From the NCBI RefSeq assembly GCF_014217215.1, contig NZ_CP056080.1:1488001-1552000 (forward strand): a stretch of 64,000 nt of DNA, read 5' to 3'. Under the pieces are notes generated by a model. The model was given only the letters and a program-made list of their open reading frames with translations. It had not been told where the DNA came from and ran no database searches. Made by a program: the position numbers and the translations under genes. Source of the stretch: Rothia nasimurium. Lineage in GTDB: Bacteria; Actinomycetota; Actinomycetes; Actinomycetales; Micrococcaceae. This document shows positions 45,673-55,494 of this stretch, piece after piece. The stretch's first letter is position 1; each line of letters begins with the position of its first letter.

Positions 45673-46992
45673 GTGCGAGAACTGCGACTTGCTGGCATTC
45701 ACGACGACGGTGAAAACCTCGTTCTCGAATCATCTGACGGCGCAACCTACCTCTTGCCCATCGACCAGAACCTACGGCAGAGCATTGCCCGCGCCCGCCG
45801 CATCAGCCCCCTGCGCGGGGGCAGCGCTAGCGGCACCTTTGGCCCCCGCGACATCCAGACCCGTTTCCGCCAGGGCGCAACGGTTGAAGAGATTGCCGCA
45901 GAGTCAGGTTGGGAGCCGGAGCGCGTGCGCCGCTACGAGTGGCCCATCGTCGCTGAACGCGCCAACATCATCCAGACAGCCCGCACCGTGGTCATCTCCC
46001 CCGCCCCCGGCCAGGGCGGAGCAGCACAAAGCCTCAACCAGCACATCGAAGCCGTGTCTGAACGCTTCGACTTCGCCCAAGCCCCCATGGAATGGAGCAC
46101 CTGGCAGCAGGAGTCAGGCCAGTGGACCGTGTCTGTCGATGTAGAGCTAGGCGAGGACGCCCAGGCCAACCTACCGCGCGGCGTCATGTTCCCCGCCCGA
46201 TGGAACTTCAACCCTGCCAACCAGAGCATCTACGCCTCCAATGAAGCTGCCTACTTCCTCATGGGCCGCGATCACTCCCACGATGCTCCCATTCCTGGCC
46301 CGGCTAAACAGGCTGCAGCTCCTCAGGAGGACTCTGCGGAGGAAGCCTCTGAACCGGCAGCCCCCGCCCCCGTTGGTGTTCAGGTCGCTGAGCCCCGTTT
46401 GACCCGCGTGAGCGTTCCCGAGCAGAAGGAACAGAACGAGCTGCTCGACGAGCTCACCGCTCGCCGCGGCGTCCGCTCCTTTGACCCCGCCAGCGAGCGC
46501 AAACTAGCCGACCTACTCGAACGTGCCCGCCGCAGCTCCCGCCCTGCCCCCGCGGCCGAGGTGCAGGCCGAACCTACCTCTGAAGCCGAAGAACCTACTG
46601 CGTCGGTAATCGACGAAACAGCCCAGCCACAGACAGCCGCTAGCGAAAATACCGTAGGGCAGCAGGCGCCTAAGGAGGCTACCGAGAATAGCGCCGAATC
46701 TCCGGCAGCTCTTGAGGAAGCTCCCCTGCCCACCGAGACTTCAAGTGCTCAAGGCGCCCTGCCTGATGAGCAGGTCCAGGGAGCTGAGGGCTCTCATGTC
46801 GCTGTGGAGCCTAAGGGGGAAGACGATATCCAGGAGGCTGAGGCTCCCCTCACCGAGACTGCAGAAGATGCCCCTGAGGCGCAGGACGAGCAGGTAGAAG
46901 AGCCTAAGACCCAGCAGCCCAAGTCGAGCCGGGCCAAGCGCACGAGCGTACCGAGCTGGGATGACATCATCTTCGGCAACCAGCGCCGATAG
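45673..46992 (+). CDS. sepH: Septation protein SepH
   Basis: Actinobacterial cell-division protein that binds and stimulates FtsZ assembly. The 439-residue product begins with the DUF3071 domain: RELRLAGIHDDGENLVLESS, RQSIARARRI, then the helix-turn-helix-like IQTRFRQGATVEEIAAESGW and VRRYEWPIVAERANIIQTA. The second half (about 220-420) is a long Ala/Glu/Pro-rich linker, ending in the conserved C-terminal SSRAKRTSVPSWDDIIFG. GTG start behind AAGGAGA. Confidence 0.94.
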   Translation: MRELRLAGIHDDGENLVLESSDGATYLLPIDQNLRQSIARARRISPLRGGSASGTFGPRDIQTRFRQGATVEEIAAESGWEPERVRRYEWPIVAERANIIQTARTVVISPAPGQGGAAQSLNQHIEAVSERFDFAQAPMEWSTWQQESGQWTVSVDVELGEDAQANLPRGVMFPARWNFNPANQSIYASNEAAYFLMGRDHSHDAPIPGPAKQAAAPQEDSAEEASEPAAPAPVGVQVAEPRLTRVSVPEQKEQNELLDELTARRGVRSFDPASERKLADLLERARRSSRPAPAAEVQAEPTSEAEEPTASVIDETAQPQTAASENTVGQQAPKEATENSAESPAALEEAPLPTETSSAQGALPDEQVQGAEGSHVAVEPKGEDDIQEAEAPLTETAEDAPEAQDEQVEEPKTQQPKSSRAKRTSVPSWDDIIFGNQRR

Positions 46993-47018
46993 AGCCACCG
47001 TTATCCGGTGCAGGTTAT

Positions 47019-47055
47019 GGCCCCGCGTCCGCCTGTCTAGGTAGAACGCGGGGCC
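47019..47055 (+). terminator. Hairpin after sepH
   Basis: A 10-bp stem GGCCCCGCGT/ACGCGGGGCC with a 17-nt loop, 27 bp after the sepH stop. It lacks a proper T-run, so terminator function is only probable. Confidence 0.6.
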
Positions 47056-47243
47056 TTACCGTCTGACGAGAAGCTGAAGGGGTTGCCCCGCGCCGCCACA
47101 TTTTCGTTAGAGGCACCACAGTACCGGCAAGCTTTCAGCGCGTACACTAGATACAGTAATCTCTCTTATTTTCACCGCACCAGCCCATGTCGCGCCCCTT
47201 TCGCAGACGGGTAAAGGGCTCATAAATACTTGATAAGGAAACC

Positions 47244-48287
47244 GTGACCACGCCCCGTTCCCACCAGTCACCAGATTCTGACAACCAGAAGCCCACCACC
47301 GCCGACGACGCCACAGAAGCTTTCCCTTCCCCCGCTGCCGAGGGCGCTACCGATGATGCAACCGAAGCTATGCCGCTAGCTAACGGTTACGAGTACGTGA
47401 CTGAAGATAGCGGGAGCACCCGTACTGTTGTAGATACGGACGACGACTCTCTGGCCTTTGGTCTCATGCGCAACGGCGATGTCGTTGAGAAACTCACCCG
47501 AGAAGAGCGACGGGCAGACAGGGCTGCCGAAAAGGCCGCAGCTAAAGAAGCTGAACGGGCAGAGGAGGCCCGCAGACAGGCGGCTCTTGCCGCAGCGGCG
47601 GCCGCAGCAGCTGAACGTGATCAGCTGAACCCCCGTCATGCGGAAGATGAGCAGGAAGAACGCAAGATCGGGTCAAAGGTCTTTTTTGTCGGTTCCGCGG
47701 TGCTCACGGCAGCCGCTATCGCCCTAGTCGCCGCTTTCTTACTACCCCTCAACGACGAAAGCTCTCAACAAACCACGGTAGAGGCGACCCCGACACCCAC
47801 AGTGGCAGAAACCAGCCCATCTGTTGTAGAAAGCTCATCTGCGGCACCCGTTCCTAGTTTTAACACCAAGGTACCGACTGTCACAGAACAAGGCGGCGGC
47901 ACCGAAGAACCGGTAGCCCCCGGTAACGTTCTATATGCGCCGACTGAAGAAGTTCCTGCAGTTGAGCAGATCCCCGAGCCTTCAGCGCTGGAACCAACTC
48001 TCGACAGTACCGAAGAGGAGACTCCGGTGGCAGAGGAAACCCTAGTTCTTGAGCCAACCCAGGTAGCTAATGACCCGGGTGAAGTTGTACCTCCCGGTGA
48101 CGCTACTCCTACTGACGAACCTGATCGCTCCGTCGAAACTTCAGCTACGGACGAAGATAGCGCAGCGAGTGTCCCCTTAACTCCCGCAGATGAGGGAAAC
48201 GCCGTGGCTCCTACCGCAGCGGCAGCCACTGGCTCCTGGCCCCACGCGGTGGGGAAAACGTCCGCACCGGTCTTAGCCGGTGGGTAG
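47244..48287 (+). CDS. Single-pass membrane protein with disordered extracellular tail
   Basis: Not recognised. The 347 residues divide into an acidic N-terminal region, an Ala/Glu/Arg-rich helix likely to be coiled coil (about 90-135, EERRADRAAEKAAAKEAERA), one transmembrane helix (about 150-170, FFVGSAVLTAAAIALVAAFL) and a 170-residue Thr/Pro/Glu/Val-rich tail with no fold signature. Positive residues before the helix suggest the tail is outside. GTG start with AAGGAAACC in front. Its 3' end overlaps the convergent phosphodiesterase gene by 15 bp. Confidence 0.7.
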   Translation: MTTPRSHQSPDSDNQKPTTADDATEAFPSPAAEGATDDATEAMPLANGYEYVTEDSGSTRTVVDTDDDSLAFGLMRNGDVVEKLTREERRADRAAEKAAAKEAERAEEARRQAALAAAAAAAAERDQLNPRHAEDEQEERKIGSKVFFVGSAVLTAAAIALVAAFLLPLNDESSQQTTVEATPTPTVAETSPSVVESSSAAPVPSFNTKVPTVTEQGGGTEEPVAPGNVLYAPTEEVPAVEQIPEPSALEPTLDSTEEETPVAEETLVLEPTQVANDPGEVVPPGDATPTDEPDRSVETSATDEDSAASVPLTPADEGNAVAPTAAAATGSWPHAVGKTSAPVLAGG

Positions 48288-49505
48288 CATCAGCAGGGGC
48301 ACCTGTGTTTCCTCAAGCGTGAGCGATCCGTGCTGACCCACCATCTGCAGGGCGTGGGGCTTGTAATGCCGCATGTCGTAGAGGGCGATAGGTTCGCGGG
48401 CAGCCACGATAATATCGCCGATACGGCGGCGAGCCTCGTCGGTTACCGGCTGACCAAAATAGCCGGCTTCAAAGAGTTCTTCTGAGTCAAAGACCCAGGC
48501 CTGGTCGCCCCAGGTCTCTGCCCACCGGCCCAGGGCGTCCTGGCGGGCAGAAGCACTGGCGTCCTTTAGGTAGAGCTGCACCATGCGGGGTTCGCCCGCC
48601 GTCAGCTCAATATTATCCAGCAGAGCCGTATCGCCCGAGTAATCAATGCGATTCTCAGGGGCGATATCGACCATGCCGTGATCTGCCGTCACCAGCAGTA
48701 GCACATGCGGGGGCAGCCTGCGAGCCAGCGACTTCAGCGCGAGGTTCAGCTCCTCAAGTTGCTCAAGCCACTGGTCAGACCGGGTACCGAACTTGTGCCC
48801 GGCCTGGTCAATTTCTCCCCAGTAAAGGTAGACCAGCGAAGGTTTACGGGAGTTTAGCAGGCTAGCGGCCAGGGTAGTGCGGGCAGCATACCCAGCTGCG
48901 TGCACAAAGCGTCCGCCCCGCAGACCCGCTTCGCTCAAACCGGTGCCCGCATACTTGCTCAGCGATACTGTCGCTACATCCAGGTGGTTTTGGTAGCGTT
49001 CAAAGACCGTGGGATGGGGCTGCCACTGGTGGGGGTCAACAGCTTTATCCCAACCCGACAGCTGGTTCATCACGGCCCCGGTGGCCGGGTTTTTCACCTC
49101 GTACCCGGCCATGCCGTGGTAGCCCGGCGGGGTTGCTGTTCCCAGGCTACTGAGTGAAGCCACCGTGGTCGAGGGGAGGGCCGAGTGAATCGGACCGAGC
49201 TGGGTGGCCTTCTTCAAGAAGGGGGCGTAGGAGCCATAGGCACTCAGCAGGCTCTGCCCCAGACCATCGACCATGACCAGGCAAACGCTACGGTAGCGGG
49301 TAGGGTCAACCCCGGCGGCGCGCAGGCGGTCTGCCAGGCCGAGCAGGTCGTGACGTCCTGCCCCGTGCAGGGGGTGCGGGTCAGGGGTGATAGACCCCTG
49401 GGCGACCAGGGTGCCGCAGGACTCGAAGAGGTCGGCTAGATTGTTGCCGCCATAGCCGGGTTCGGTGGGTAGGGCATTACCGCAGTAATCGGTCAGGACG
49501 CTCAT
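48273..49505 (-). CDS. Alkaline-phosphatase-superfamily phosphodiesterase
   Basis: A 410-residue enzyme of the nucleotide pyrophosphatase/phosphodiesterase (AP core) class. Metal site 1 in VCLVMVDGLGQSLLSAYG, nucleophile Thr in LPSTTVASLSSLGTATPPGYHG, YWGEIDQAGHKFG, and LLVTADHGMVDI give the AP metal ligands. No signal peptide is seen, so it acts in the cytoplasm. It starts one base after the stop of the DUF5998 gene and is probably co-transcribed with it. Substrate unknown. Confidence 0.88.
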   Translation of the reverse strand: MSVLTDYCGNALPTEPGYGGNNLADLFESCGTLVAQGSITPDPHPLHGAGRHDLLGLADRLRAAGVDPTRYRSVCLVMVDGLGQSLLSAYGSYAPFLKKATQLGPIHSALPSTTVASLSSLGTATPPGYHGMAGYEVKNPATGAVMNQLSGWDKAVDPHQWQPHPTVFERYQNHLDVATVSLSKYAGTGLSEAGLRGGRFVHAAGYAARTTLAASLLNSRKPSLVYLYWGEIDQAGHKFGTRSDQWLEQLEELNLALKSLARRLPPHVLLLVTADHGMVDIAPENRIDYSGDTALLDNIELTAGEPRMVQLYLKDASASARQDALGRWAETWGDQAWVFDSEELFEAGYFGQPVTDEARRRIGDIIVAAREPIALYDMRHYKPHALQMVGQHGSLTLEETQVPLLMLPTG

Positions 49506-49506
49506 C

Positions 49507-50130
49507 TTAGGCCCCTGCCTGCGCTAAGCCGCCTACAGGGGCGGCTACCTGGTTCATTGCTGCCATGTGGGCAGAGCGCAGTGCGCGGGCGAAGCTCCTA
49601 GCCTGGGCGGTAGCCTCTTCCCCATCGGCCGGGGCGCTAACGCGCAGGAGCATGTCTTCCCTCGGGCCCATACCGGTGTAGCCGTGGTCGGCGTCGCAGG
49701 CGGGGTCGGGGCAGTCTGCCGGTTGTACGTCAAGGCGCTGGGAGCCCGTCCAGGCAATCAGCATCGAAACCTCTGAAACGGGGCTACCGGCCCGGTAGTG
49801 CTGGGGCTGCGGGTAGGTGTAACTGATGGTCAGTGTTCGAATACGGCTCACGTGCAGGGTCTCAACCGACACGTGGGCAAGCACCTGCTGGCCGCTTTCG
49901 TCGAGGTTCTGGTCATCCAGGTGGGCGACCAGGAGCATCTGACCGGCCAGCACCAGCACCGTAATGTGACGGTGCACCTCGTTCTGGTCAAAATGGGTCT
50001 CTACCTGAACCAGGTGCGAGGTAGGTACCAGCTTAGCCAGGGCTTCATCGACCGTATCGAGGACGAGCTCGGGGTAAAAGCCTGCCTGCTGAATATCCCT
50101 GGTGAGGGCTTCGGCTGCGCTGAGGTTCAT
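49507..50130 (-). CDS. DUF5998 family protein
   Basis: A 207-residue soluble protein of the Micrococcales DUF5998 family. Conserved segments: AAEALTRDIQQAGFYPELVL, HFDQNEVHRHITVLVL, THVS-type ISYTYPQPQHY, and the acidic ADCPDPACDADHGYTG loop with two Cys. ATG start behind GAAAGAGACG. Linked to the phosphodiesterase gene in a two-gene unit. Function unknown. Confidence 0.85.
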   Translation of the reverse strand: MNLSAAEALTRDIQQAGFYPELVLDTVDEALAKLVPTSHLVQVETHFDQNEVHRHITVLVLAGQMLLVAHLDDQNLDESGQQVLAHVSVETLHVSRIRTLTISYTYPQPQHYRAGSPVSEVSMLIAWTGSQRLDVQPADCPDPACDADHGYTGMGPREDMLLRVSAPADGEEATAQARSFARALRSAHMAAMNQVAAPVGGLAQAGA

Positions 50131-50202
50131 CGTCTCGTCTCTTTCTAGGGTAGATATGGCCGGTAGGTCTACCCTCCATCTTAGGTCATGACTAGGTTAC
50201 AC

Positions 50203-53031
50203 TTAGCTGCTCATAGTTCGGCGGGCAGAATCGGTGCGCTGCTGGGGGTTGCCCAGGCGTATCTTGGCACCCACCACCGTGAGGGTCTCCTGTGAGAGCA
50301 GGACGGGATTGAGCTCAAGGTAAGCGATCTCGGGGTGGTTATCTTTCATCAGGGCTACCCGGGCGCAGAGGTCTTCGAGCAGGTCAACCCGCACCTGGGG
50401 CAGGTCACCGTCGGCAAAGAGCTTGGCTGCTGCCTTGGGCGAGCGCACCATCTTGTAGACATCTCGTTCGGTCAGCGGTGGGATGCGGTGGGCCCAGTCT
50501 TCCAGCAAACTGGTAGCGTCCCCTGCCATGCCGAAGGAGACCACGGGGCCGATCAGGGGGTCTTCGATACCGGTGAGTACCGCTGTTTGACCGGCCGGGG
50601 CCTGTTTCTGCACGGTGAGGTCGAATCTACCGTAGGGTTCGAGCACACGGTGCATTTGGGCTATTTCGCTGATGAGTTCGGCGTCGCTTTCGATGCCCAG
50701 GCGCACACCGCCCAGGTCTATGCGGTGGCGCAGGAAGTCGTCTGTGGTTTTCAAAACGACCGGGTAGCCACCCGCCCGGGCAGCGGCCTCAACGGCTTCT
50801 TCTGCGGTGTCAAAGCCATATTCGGGTAGCAGGCTAATGCCGTAGTGGGCAAGGAGTTCTTCGGTGGCAGAGGCCGATACATCGAGCAGGTTCTCACCGC
50901 TCACCTGGGTCAGGTGCTGGGCAATGTCAGCGGCCGCAGCCTTGGGGCTGACATTCTCAGGAGTAGCCAGTACCCCGGTTTCTTTCTCCCGCCACTCCAC
51001 ATAGTCCATGACGCTTGCCAAAGCCAGTATAGAAGCCCCCGGTGACTCAAAGCAGGGCAGCCCTTCTTGCAGGACGGGGGTGCTCTCCCCCGCTGTGCCG
51101 CGCTCTGCCGGGGCGGGCGTCCGCCCATCCGGGTCTTCCCAGATTCCGCGAAGGGCTGCGTCAAAGCTGAGCGTGCCGGGGAAGGCAACAACCACGGGTT
51201 TTCCGGTGCGCTTGCCTGCGCGGTATAGGACGCGGGCAACATCCTTGGGGTCGATAGAGTCGCCGGTGAGGAAGACTCCGATAGCCGCATCAATATCTGA
51301 TGCTTCGAGGGCGCTGGTTGCCACGTCTTCAAGTACCTCTAGCCCGTCGATACCGTCATCGGTGAGCCTCAGCATGGACTCGGTCACCCGCACATCGATA
51401 TTCAGGGCCTCGGATTTGTCGGCGATAATCTGTCCCAGGGCTGAGGCGTTGGAGAGGATAGCCACGCGCCGCCCAGCGGGAAGGGGCTGGGAGACCAGCA
51501 CCTGGGCCACATCGAGCACCTGGTCAAAGGTTTCGGCGCTGATGACTCCAGCCTGCTTGAACATGGCGTCCAGGGCTTCGGTGGGGGCGATGGAGGTTCG
51601 CCCCGAATGCCCGGGAGGGAGCTGCTGGCCGGTCACAGCGTTCTTGGCCACGAGTACGGGTTTGACGCGGGAGAGCCTGCGGGCGATACGGGAGAACTTT
51701 CGGGGGTTGCCGATAGATTCAAGGTAGAGGGCGCAGACGCGGGTTGCTTCGTCGTCTTCCCAGTACTGCATGATGTCGTTACCCGACACATCGGCGCGGT
51801 TGCCTGCTGAGACCAGGGACGATACACCGATATTGCGCTTGACGGCGGTATTAGAGAACATGGCGCCGATAGCTGAGGACTGGCTAAAGAGACCCAGGGC
51901 GCCGGGCTTGGGGTCCTGGGCGCTGATGGTGGCGTCAAGGCGGACGCCCGGGTTATTGTTCAGCAGGCCAAAGGAGGCAGGGCCGATGACGCGCATACCG
52001 TGACTACGAGCCGATTTCACCAGGGCTTTTTGACGGGCGCGGCCGCGGGCCCCGTCGTCCGCGTAGCCGGAGGTATAGATGAGGACGCCACGGACGCCCG
52101 CCTCGCCGCAGGCTTCTACGGCTGCGGCTACCTCGGCGATGGGGACGGCGATAATAGCTAAATCTACACGGGCCGGCACTTCACCGATGCTGGGGTAAAC
52201 GGGCACCTCACCGGCAGGTAGCTGGTCCTCGTTAACGCCGTAGAGGGCGCCGGTGAATCCGCCTTCCACCAGGGTTTTAATGACCTTGTGACCGTTGGCC
52301 TCCCAGCGGGGTGCTGTACCGATCACAGCAACGTTGTCTGGGGCAAGGAGCTCGGCGATAGATTTGGCTTCGGCACGGTGCTCGCGGGCTTCCATCACGC
52401 TGCGGGAGCGGTCGGTGGGGTCGATGTTGAAGTAGACCATAACCAGGCCGTCTTCAAATTCGCGGGAAATCTCGTAGCCCGCATCGGTGAAGACGTTAAG
52501 CATTTTGCGGTTCTGCGGCAGAACTTCGGCGCTGAACCTGTCGATACCGCGCTCGTTAGCAGCTGCGGCAAGGTGTTCTAGCAGGATTGACCCGATGCCG
52601 CGCCCCTGGTGGGCATCGGAAATCATAAAGGCCACTTCGGCCTCGTTGGGGTTGTGGGTGCGGTCGTATCGGCCGATGCCGATCATTTCATCACCCAGCA
52701 TGATGACGAAGGCGACCCGGTTATTGTGGTCCACCGTGGTGAACCGGGTCAGTTCTTTGTCGCTCAGGGTGGGTTTGTGGGTGAAGAAACGCAGGTAGAT
52801 AGTGCGCTCTGACTGGCCCGCGTACATTTTTTCGAGGGCTGCCCGGTCGGTAGGGACGACGGGGCGCAGGTTCGCGGTGGCTCCGTCGCGCAAAACGACG
52901 TCCGCCTCCCAGTGGGCCGGGTAGATGAAGGGGATTTCGTCGGTTGTGGGGTGGGCTGGGTCAGCCGGGGTGAAACGCGGGGCGTGGCCGTCCTGCTCGT
53001 AGCGGCCTGCGGGTGCTTCTGATTCAGTCAC
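50203..53031 (-). CDS. GNAT acetyltransferase fused to NDP-forming acyl-CoA synthetase (Pat-like)
   Basis: A 942-residue fusion related to bacterial protein lysine acetyltransferases (Pat/YfiQ), but with the GNAT domain at the N-terminus. Order: GNAT (about 40-200; acetyl-CoA loop ISDAHQGRGIGSILLEHLAA), CoA-binding Rossmann domain (NVAVIGTAPRWEANGHKVIK), a flavodoxin-like ligase domain with GALGLFSQSSAIGAMF, and a C-terminal ATP-grasp domain (GGYPVVLKTTDDFL, YLELNPVL). In the ligase domain the phospho-His of active ADP-forming synthetases appears as LFSQSSAIG rather than a canonical His loop, suggesting a sensory role. GTG start with AGGAG. Gcn5 activity toward Acs-type enzymes is an inference. 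Confidence 0.87.
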   Translation of the reverse strand: MTESEAPAGRYEQDGHAPRFTPADPAHPTTDEIPFIYPAHWEADVVLRDGATANLRPVVPTDRAALEKMYAGQSERTIYLRFFTHKPTLSDKELTRFTTVDHNNRVAFVIMLGDEMIGIGRYDRTHNPNEAEVAFMISDAHQGRGIGSILLEHLAAAANERGIDRFSAEVLPQNRKMLNVFTDAGYEISREFEDGLVMVYFNIDPTDRSRSVMEAREHRAEAKSIAELLAPDNVAVIGTAPRWEANGHKVIKTLVEGGFTGALYGVNEDQLPAGEVPVYPSIGEVPARVDLAIIAVPIAEVAAAVEACGEAGVRGVLIYTSGYADDGARGRARQKALVKSARSHGMRVIGPASFGLLNNNPGVRLDATISAQDPKPGALGLFSQSSAIGAMFSNTAVKRNIGVSSLVSAGNRADVSGNDIMQYWEDDEATRVCALYLESIGNPRKFSRIARRLSRVKPVLVAKNAVTGQQLPPGHSGRTSIAPTEALDAMFKQAGVISAETFDQVLDVAQVLVSQPLPAGRRVAILSNASALGQIIADKSEALNIDVRVTESMLRLTDDGIDGLEVLEDVATSALEASDIDAAIGVFLTGDSIDPKDVARVLYRAGKRTGKPVVVAFPGTLSFDAALRGIWEDPDGRTPAPAERGTAGESTPVLQEGLPCFESPGASILALASVMDYVEWREKETGVLATPENVSPKAAAADIAQHLTQVSGENLLDVSASATEELLAHYGISLLPEYGFDTAEEAVEAAARAGGYPVVLKTTDDFLRHRIDLGGVRLGIESDAELISEIAQMHRVLEPYGRFDLTVQKQAPAGQTAVLTGIEDPLIGPVVSFGMAGDATSLLEDWAHRIPPLTERDVYKMVRSPKAAAKLFADGDLPQVRVDLLEDLCARVALMKDNHPEIAYLELNPVLLSQETLTVVGAKIRLGNPQQRTDSARRTMSS

Positions 53032-53168
53032 GGGGTGCTCCTGGGCATGCTGGGGGCGCTTTCCCCCATCATAACGCGATTGAGGTGGAGCTCACAGCCC
53101 TATCGTTGCGATGGGCCCTCTCGATGATTAGTGGAAGAATAAGAGTCGCTGCAGACTCCCACTCATTT

Positions 53169-53690
53169 TTAGTAGCTGGTGTTGCTCTCGATGCAGCGCG
53201 CGATAGCTTCTTCGTCCCCGGCGTGGGTGATTTCGCAGTTTGCGGTTTCAGCCCCGTTCAGGAACCAGCTCGCCATGAAGTAAAAGAAGACCGCCACCGG
53301 AATGCAGAGAATACCCAAGGCAATGCCGCCCCAGGCCATACCGGCTGTCTGCCCATAAAAACGGGTACGCGGGTTACGCTTGCGAGCGCGTAAGGCTTTG
53401 ATACCCAGAACGATAGCCGCCACCGCAGGGATGAGAGCCAGCAGGGAAAAAACTCCCGCCATAAGCACTACAAGCCAGCTCACTACGCCCACCGATAGTG
53501 CCATAACCGCCTGGTAGTAGCCACGGCCTCGCTTGTCACGCACCATTGCCCCATAGGGCCGGCGGTGGGCATCAGGTACCCGGTACTGGGTAGGTTCGCC
53601 GAGGGTTTCGTAGTCCAGCGAAGGAAGCAGAAGGACGCCTGTGCCCGCGGGTGCTTGCGACTGGGGGTATGCGGGGGGCTGGGTGCTCAC
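53169..53690 (-). CDS. DUF4190 membrane protein
   Basis: A 173-residue protein with a Pro/Gln-rich N-terminus, and two or three transmembrane segments (about 58-82, 84-105 and 120-142 from GTG 53690) that form the DUF4190 pattern with IVLGIKALRARKR and GMAWGGIALGILCIPVAVFF. The C-terminal tail has two Cys (ANCEITHAG...ARCIESNTSY). GTG 53690 has AGAGG just upstream; the frame is open to 53708. The tail resembles that of the 57546 gene. Confidence 0.8.
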   Translation of the reverse strand: MSTQPPAYPQSQAPAGTGVLLLPSLDYETLGEPTQYRVPDAHRRPYGAMVRDKRGRGYYQAVMALSVGVVSWLVVLMAGVFSLLALIPAVAAIVLGIKALRARKRNPRTRFYGQTAGMAWGGIALGILCIPVAVFFYFMASWFLNGAETANCEITHAGDEEAIARCIESNTSY

Positions 53691-53779
53691 AATATCCTCT
53701 TTCTTCACGAAACCGCCGTGTCAGATGGGCTTTATTCTATGGTCAGCTTACCAGCACCCGTTACTCTTCGATATAGACT

Positions 53780-54064
53780 TCAGCCCCGCTTCCATGCACC
53801 TTGCAGAGGTATGACCAGGGCTGATACACCGAAGGAAACAACCGAGGTGAAGAGAGAAGCGCGCAAGAAAGAAGCGTCTATCACCAGGTTGCGGCGGGTC
53901 TGAAGTTCTTCTGATAGTGCCTCATCGCCAGCATCCTGAGCTTCGCGCACCATAGTACCCAGCTCAGCATAGGTCTTTCCTTCATAAGCGGTGCCTTCAG
54001 CACCTGCGGTGGCATGCTGGCGGATGGTTTCTGCCTGAGCATATACAGTCACAAGGCGTGACAT
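53780..54064 (-). CDS. Small protein of unknown function
   Basis: 94 residues, not recognised. A helical Glu/Ala-rich N-terminal two thirds (LGTMVREAQDAGDEALSEEL) is followed by a moderately hydrophobic segment (FTSVVSFGVSALVIPLQGAW) that may be a membrane helix or amphipathic. GAGAGG lies seven bases before the ATG, which supports a real gene. About 165 bp of A/T-rich sequence separates it from the PucR regulator downstream. Confidence 0.6.
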   Translation of the reverse strand: MSRLVTVYAQAETIRQHATAGAEGTAYEGKTYAELGTMVREAQDAGDEALSEELQTRRNLVIDASFLRASLFTSVVSFGVSALVIPLQGAWKRG

Positions 54065-54230
54065 GGTAGCCCTCTCAAAAAATAGTGGGTAAGTAATGTC
54101 TATCGCTGAAGGTCAACAATATTTTATAACTATGTATTATTTTGTCACCCAACGCCCTCTTATTCCACTTCAAATAAAGCCTCTTAATAATCACTTAAAA
54201 TAGTCCATATAACCTTATTGATAAGGTGTT

Positions 54231-55436
54231 TTAGACTGAATCACCTACACCAAGAGCGCCCTTCAGGGCCATGTCGTGCCGCAGCCACATTAGTTCGATA
54301 CAGGTATTAATATCACTCAGACCACGGCCGGTTATCTGCTCAAATTTTGCAACCTTATTACGCAAAGTATTCTCATGGATATAAAGAGCCTGGGCAGCAT
54401 CACGATAACTACGACCATGCTCCAAAAACGCCCATACATATACCAGCAAAGATTCCCCAACGCCGCGACTATCATGCAGAGGCTCCACTAAAGATTGTCC
54501 TAGAAGATCCCCCAGCCAAGGGATACAAGCAACAGCCAGACGCCATCCTCGGCTGCGCACATCAAAACACCCTACTCTACCCGGCTCTAATGAGGCCAAG
54601 ACAGTTCGAGCTTCCTCCAACGATGCCGCCAGATTACCCATGTGAACAGGACGCCCAGGAGCAAAAACTCCACCGCGAAGCTCCTGCCAGCCAACCGCTC
54701 GGGAGGTGGCAGCGTCCGCACTCTCCAGCGCCGGAACCACACCCACCAGGCCTCCCTCAACGTCATCAGCAAAAGCCGGCGCATGCAACGACGAAAAAGC
54801 TCCTTCAATCCCAGATACCCAATCACATGGCGCAAACCCGCGCCCCAAAACCACCTGATACTCTTGATCGCCAGGTAACCCCAAACCACTCGAGCGAACC
54901 TGCTGTTCCGTAGCACTCAATGATCCCTGGAAAAGACGAGTCAAGAAATCTCGCTTTTCAACCCCTCGTCGCTCAGATTCGGCAAGCTGCGCAGGCTCAT
55001 AGTCACGAGCAACCTGAATCATAAACCACTCACCCACCTCCCAGATCACACCCATCGCCCGCAACCGCTCCTCAAGAGGCAAGCCAGAATCATCCGCCAT
55101 TTGCGCCAACCTACTCTGGGTTGCAGATAGAGCCAAACGGTGCGCCCTCAAGACTGAAGCCAAAGAAACCCCCTGCAATTTTCGGCGCGGAGCAACCACA
55201 TAAAGGCTCCCCGCCCCCTCACCCAACACCTCGTCAACAGAAGCAGAATTACCCAAGCAGGCTATAGCCGCATCAAAAACACCGGCTACGCTCTCAACCA
55301 GCTCCTCGCGGGGCACAGCACGATACTCAGGAAGCTCATCAACAACAGCACCAACTGCCCCCACCACCAGGGCGTCCTTTTCCGCTGCCAAAGACTGCAG
55401 CAATACATCCAGCCTAATGTAAGATATCTCACTCAT
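54231..55436 (-). CDS. PucR/CdaR-family transcriptional regulator
   Basis: A 401-residue regulator with the PucR C-terminal helix-turn-helix: LLVYVWAFLEHGRSYRDAAQ then ALYIHENTLRNKVAKFEQIT. The N-terminal part (about 15-150) and a GGDEF-like middle are typical of CdaR/PucR, which sense small metabolites. ATG 55436 is preceded by TGGTGAT; the open frame extends 12 codons further. It is divergent from the MHS transporter gene and so the likely controller of it. Many codons are A/T-rich compared with neighbours, suggesting possible acquisition. Confidence 0.88.
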   Translation of the reverse strand: MSEISYIRLDVLLQSLAAEKDALVVGAVGAVVDELPEYRAVPREELVESVAGVFDAAIACLGNSASVDEVLGEGAGSLYVVAPRRKLQGVSLASVLRAHRLALSATQSRLAQMADDSGLPLEERLRAMGVIWEVGEWFMIQVARDYEPAQLAESERRGVEKRDFLTRLFQGSLSATEQQVRSSGLGLPGDQEYQVVLGRGFAPCDWVSGIEGAFSSLHAPAFADDVEGGLVGVVPALESADAATSRAVGWQELRGGVFAPGRPVHMGNLAASLEEARTVLASLEPGRVGCFDVRSRGWRLAVACIPWLGDLLGQSLVEPLHDSRGVGESLLVYVWAFLEHGRSYRDAAQALYIHENTLRNKVAKFEQITGRGLSDINTCIELMWLRHDMALKGALGVGDSV

Positions 55437-55494
55437 ATCACCATTGTAGGAAATTACACACGAGCACAACATGTAATGAAAAAACCCACATTGC

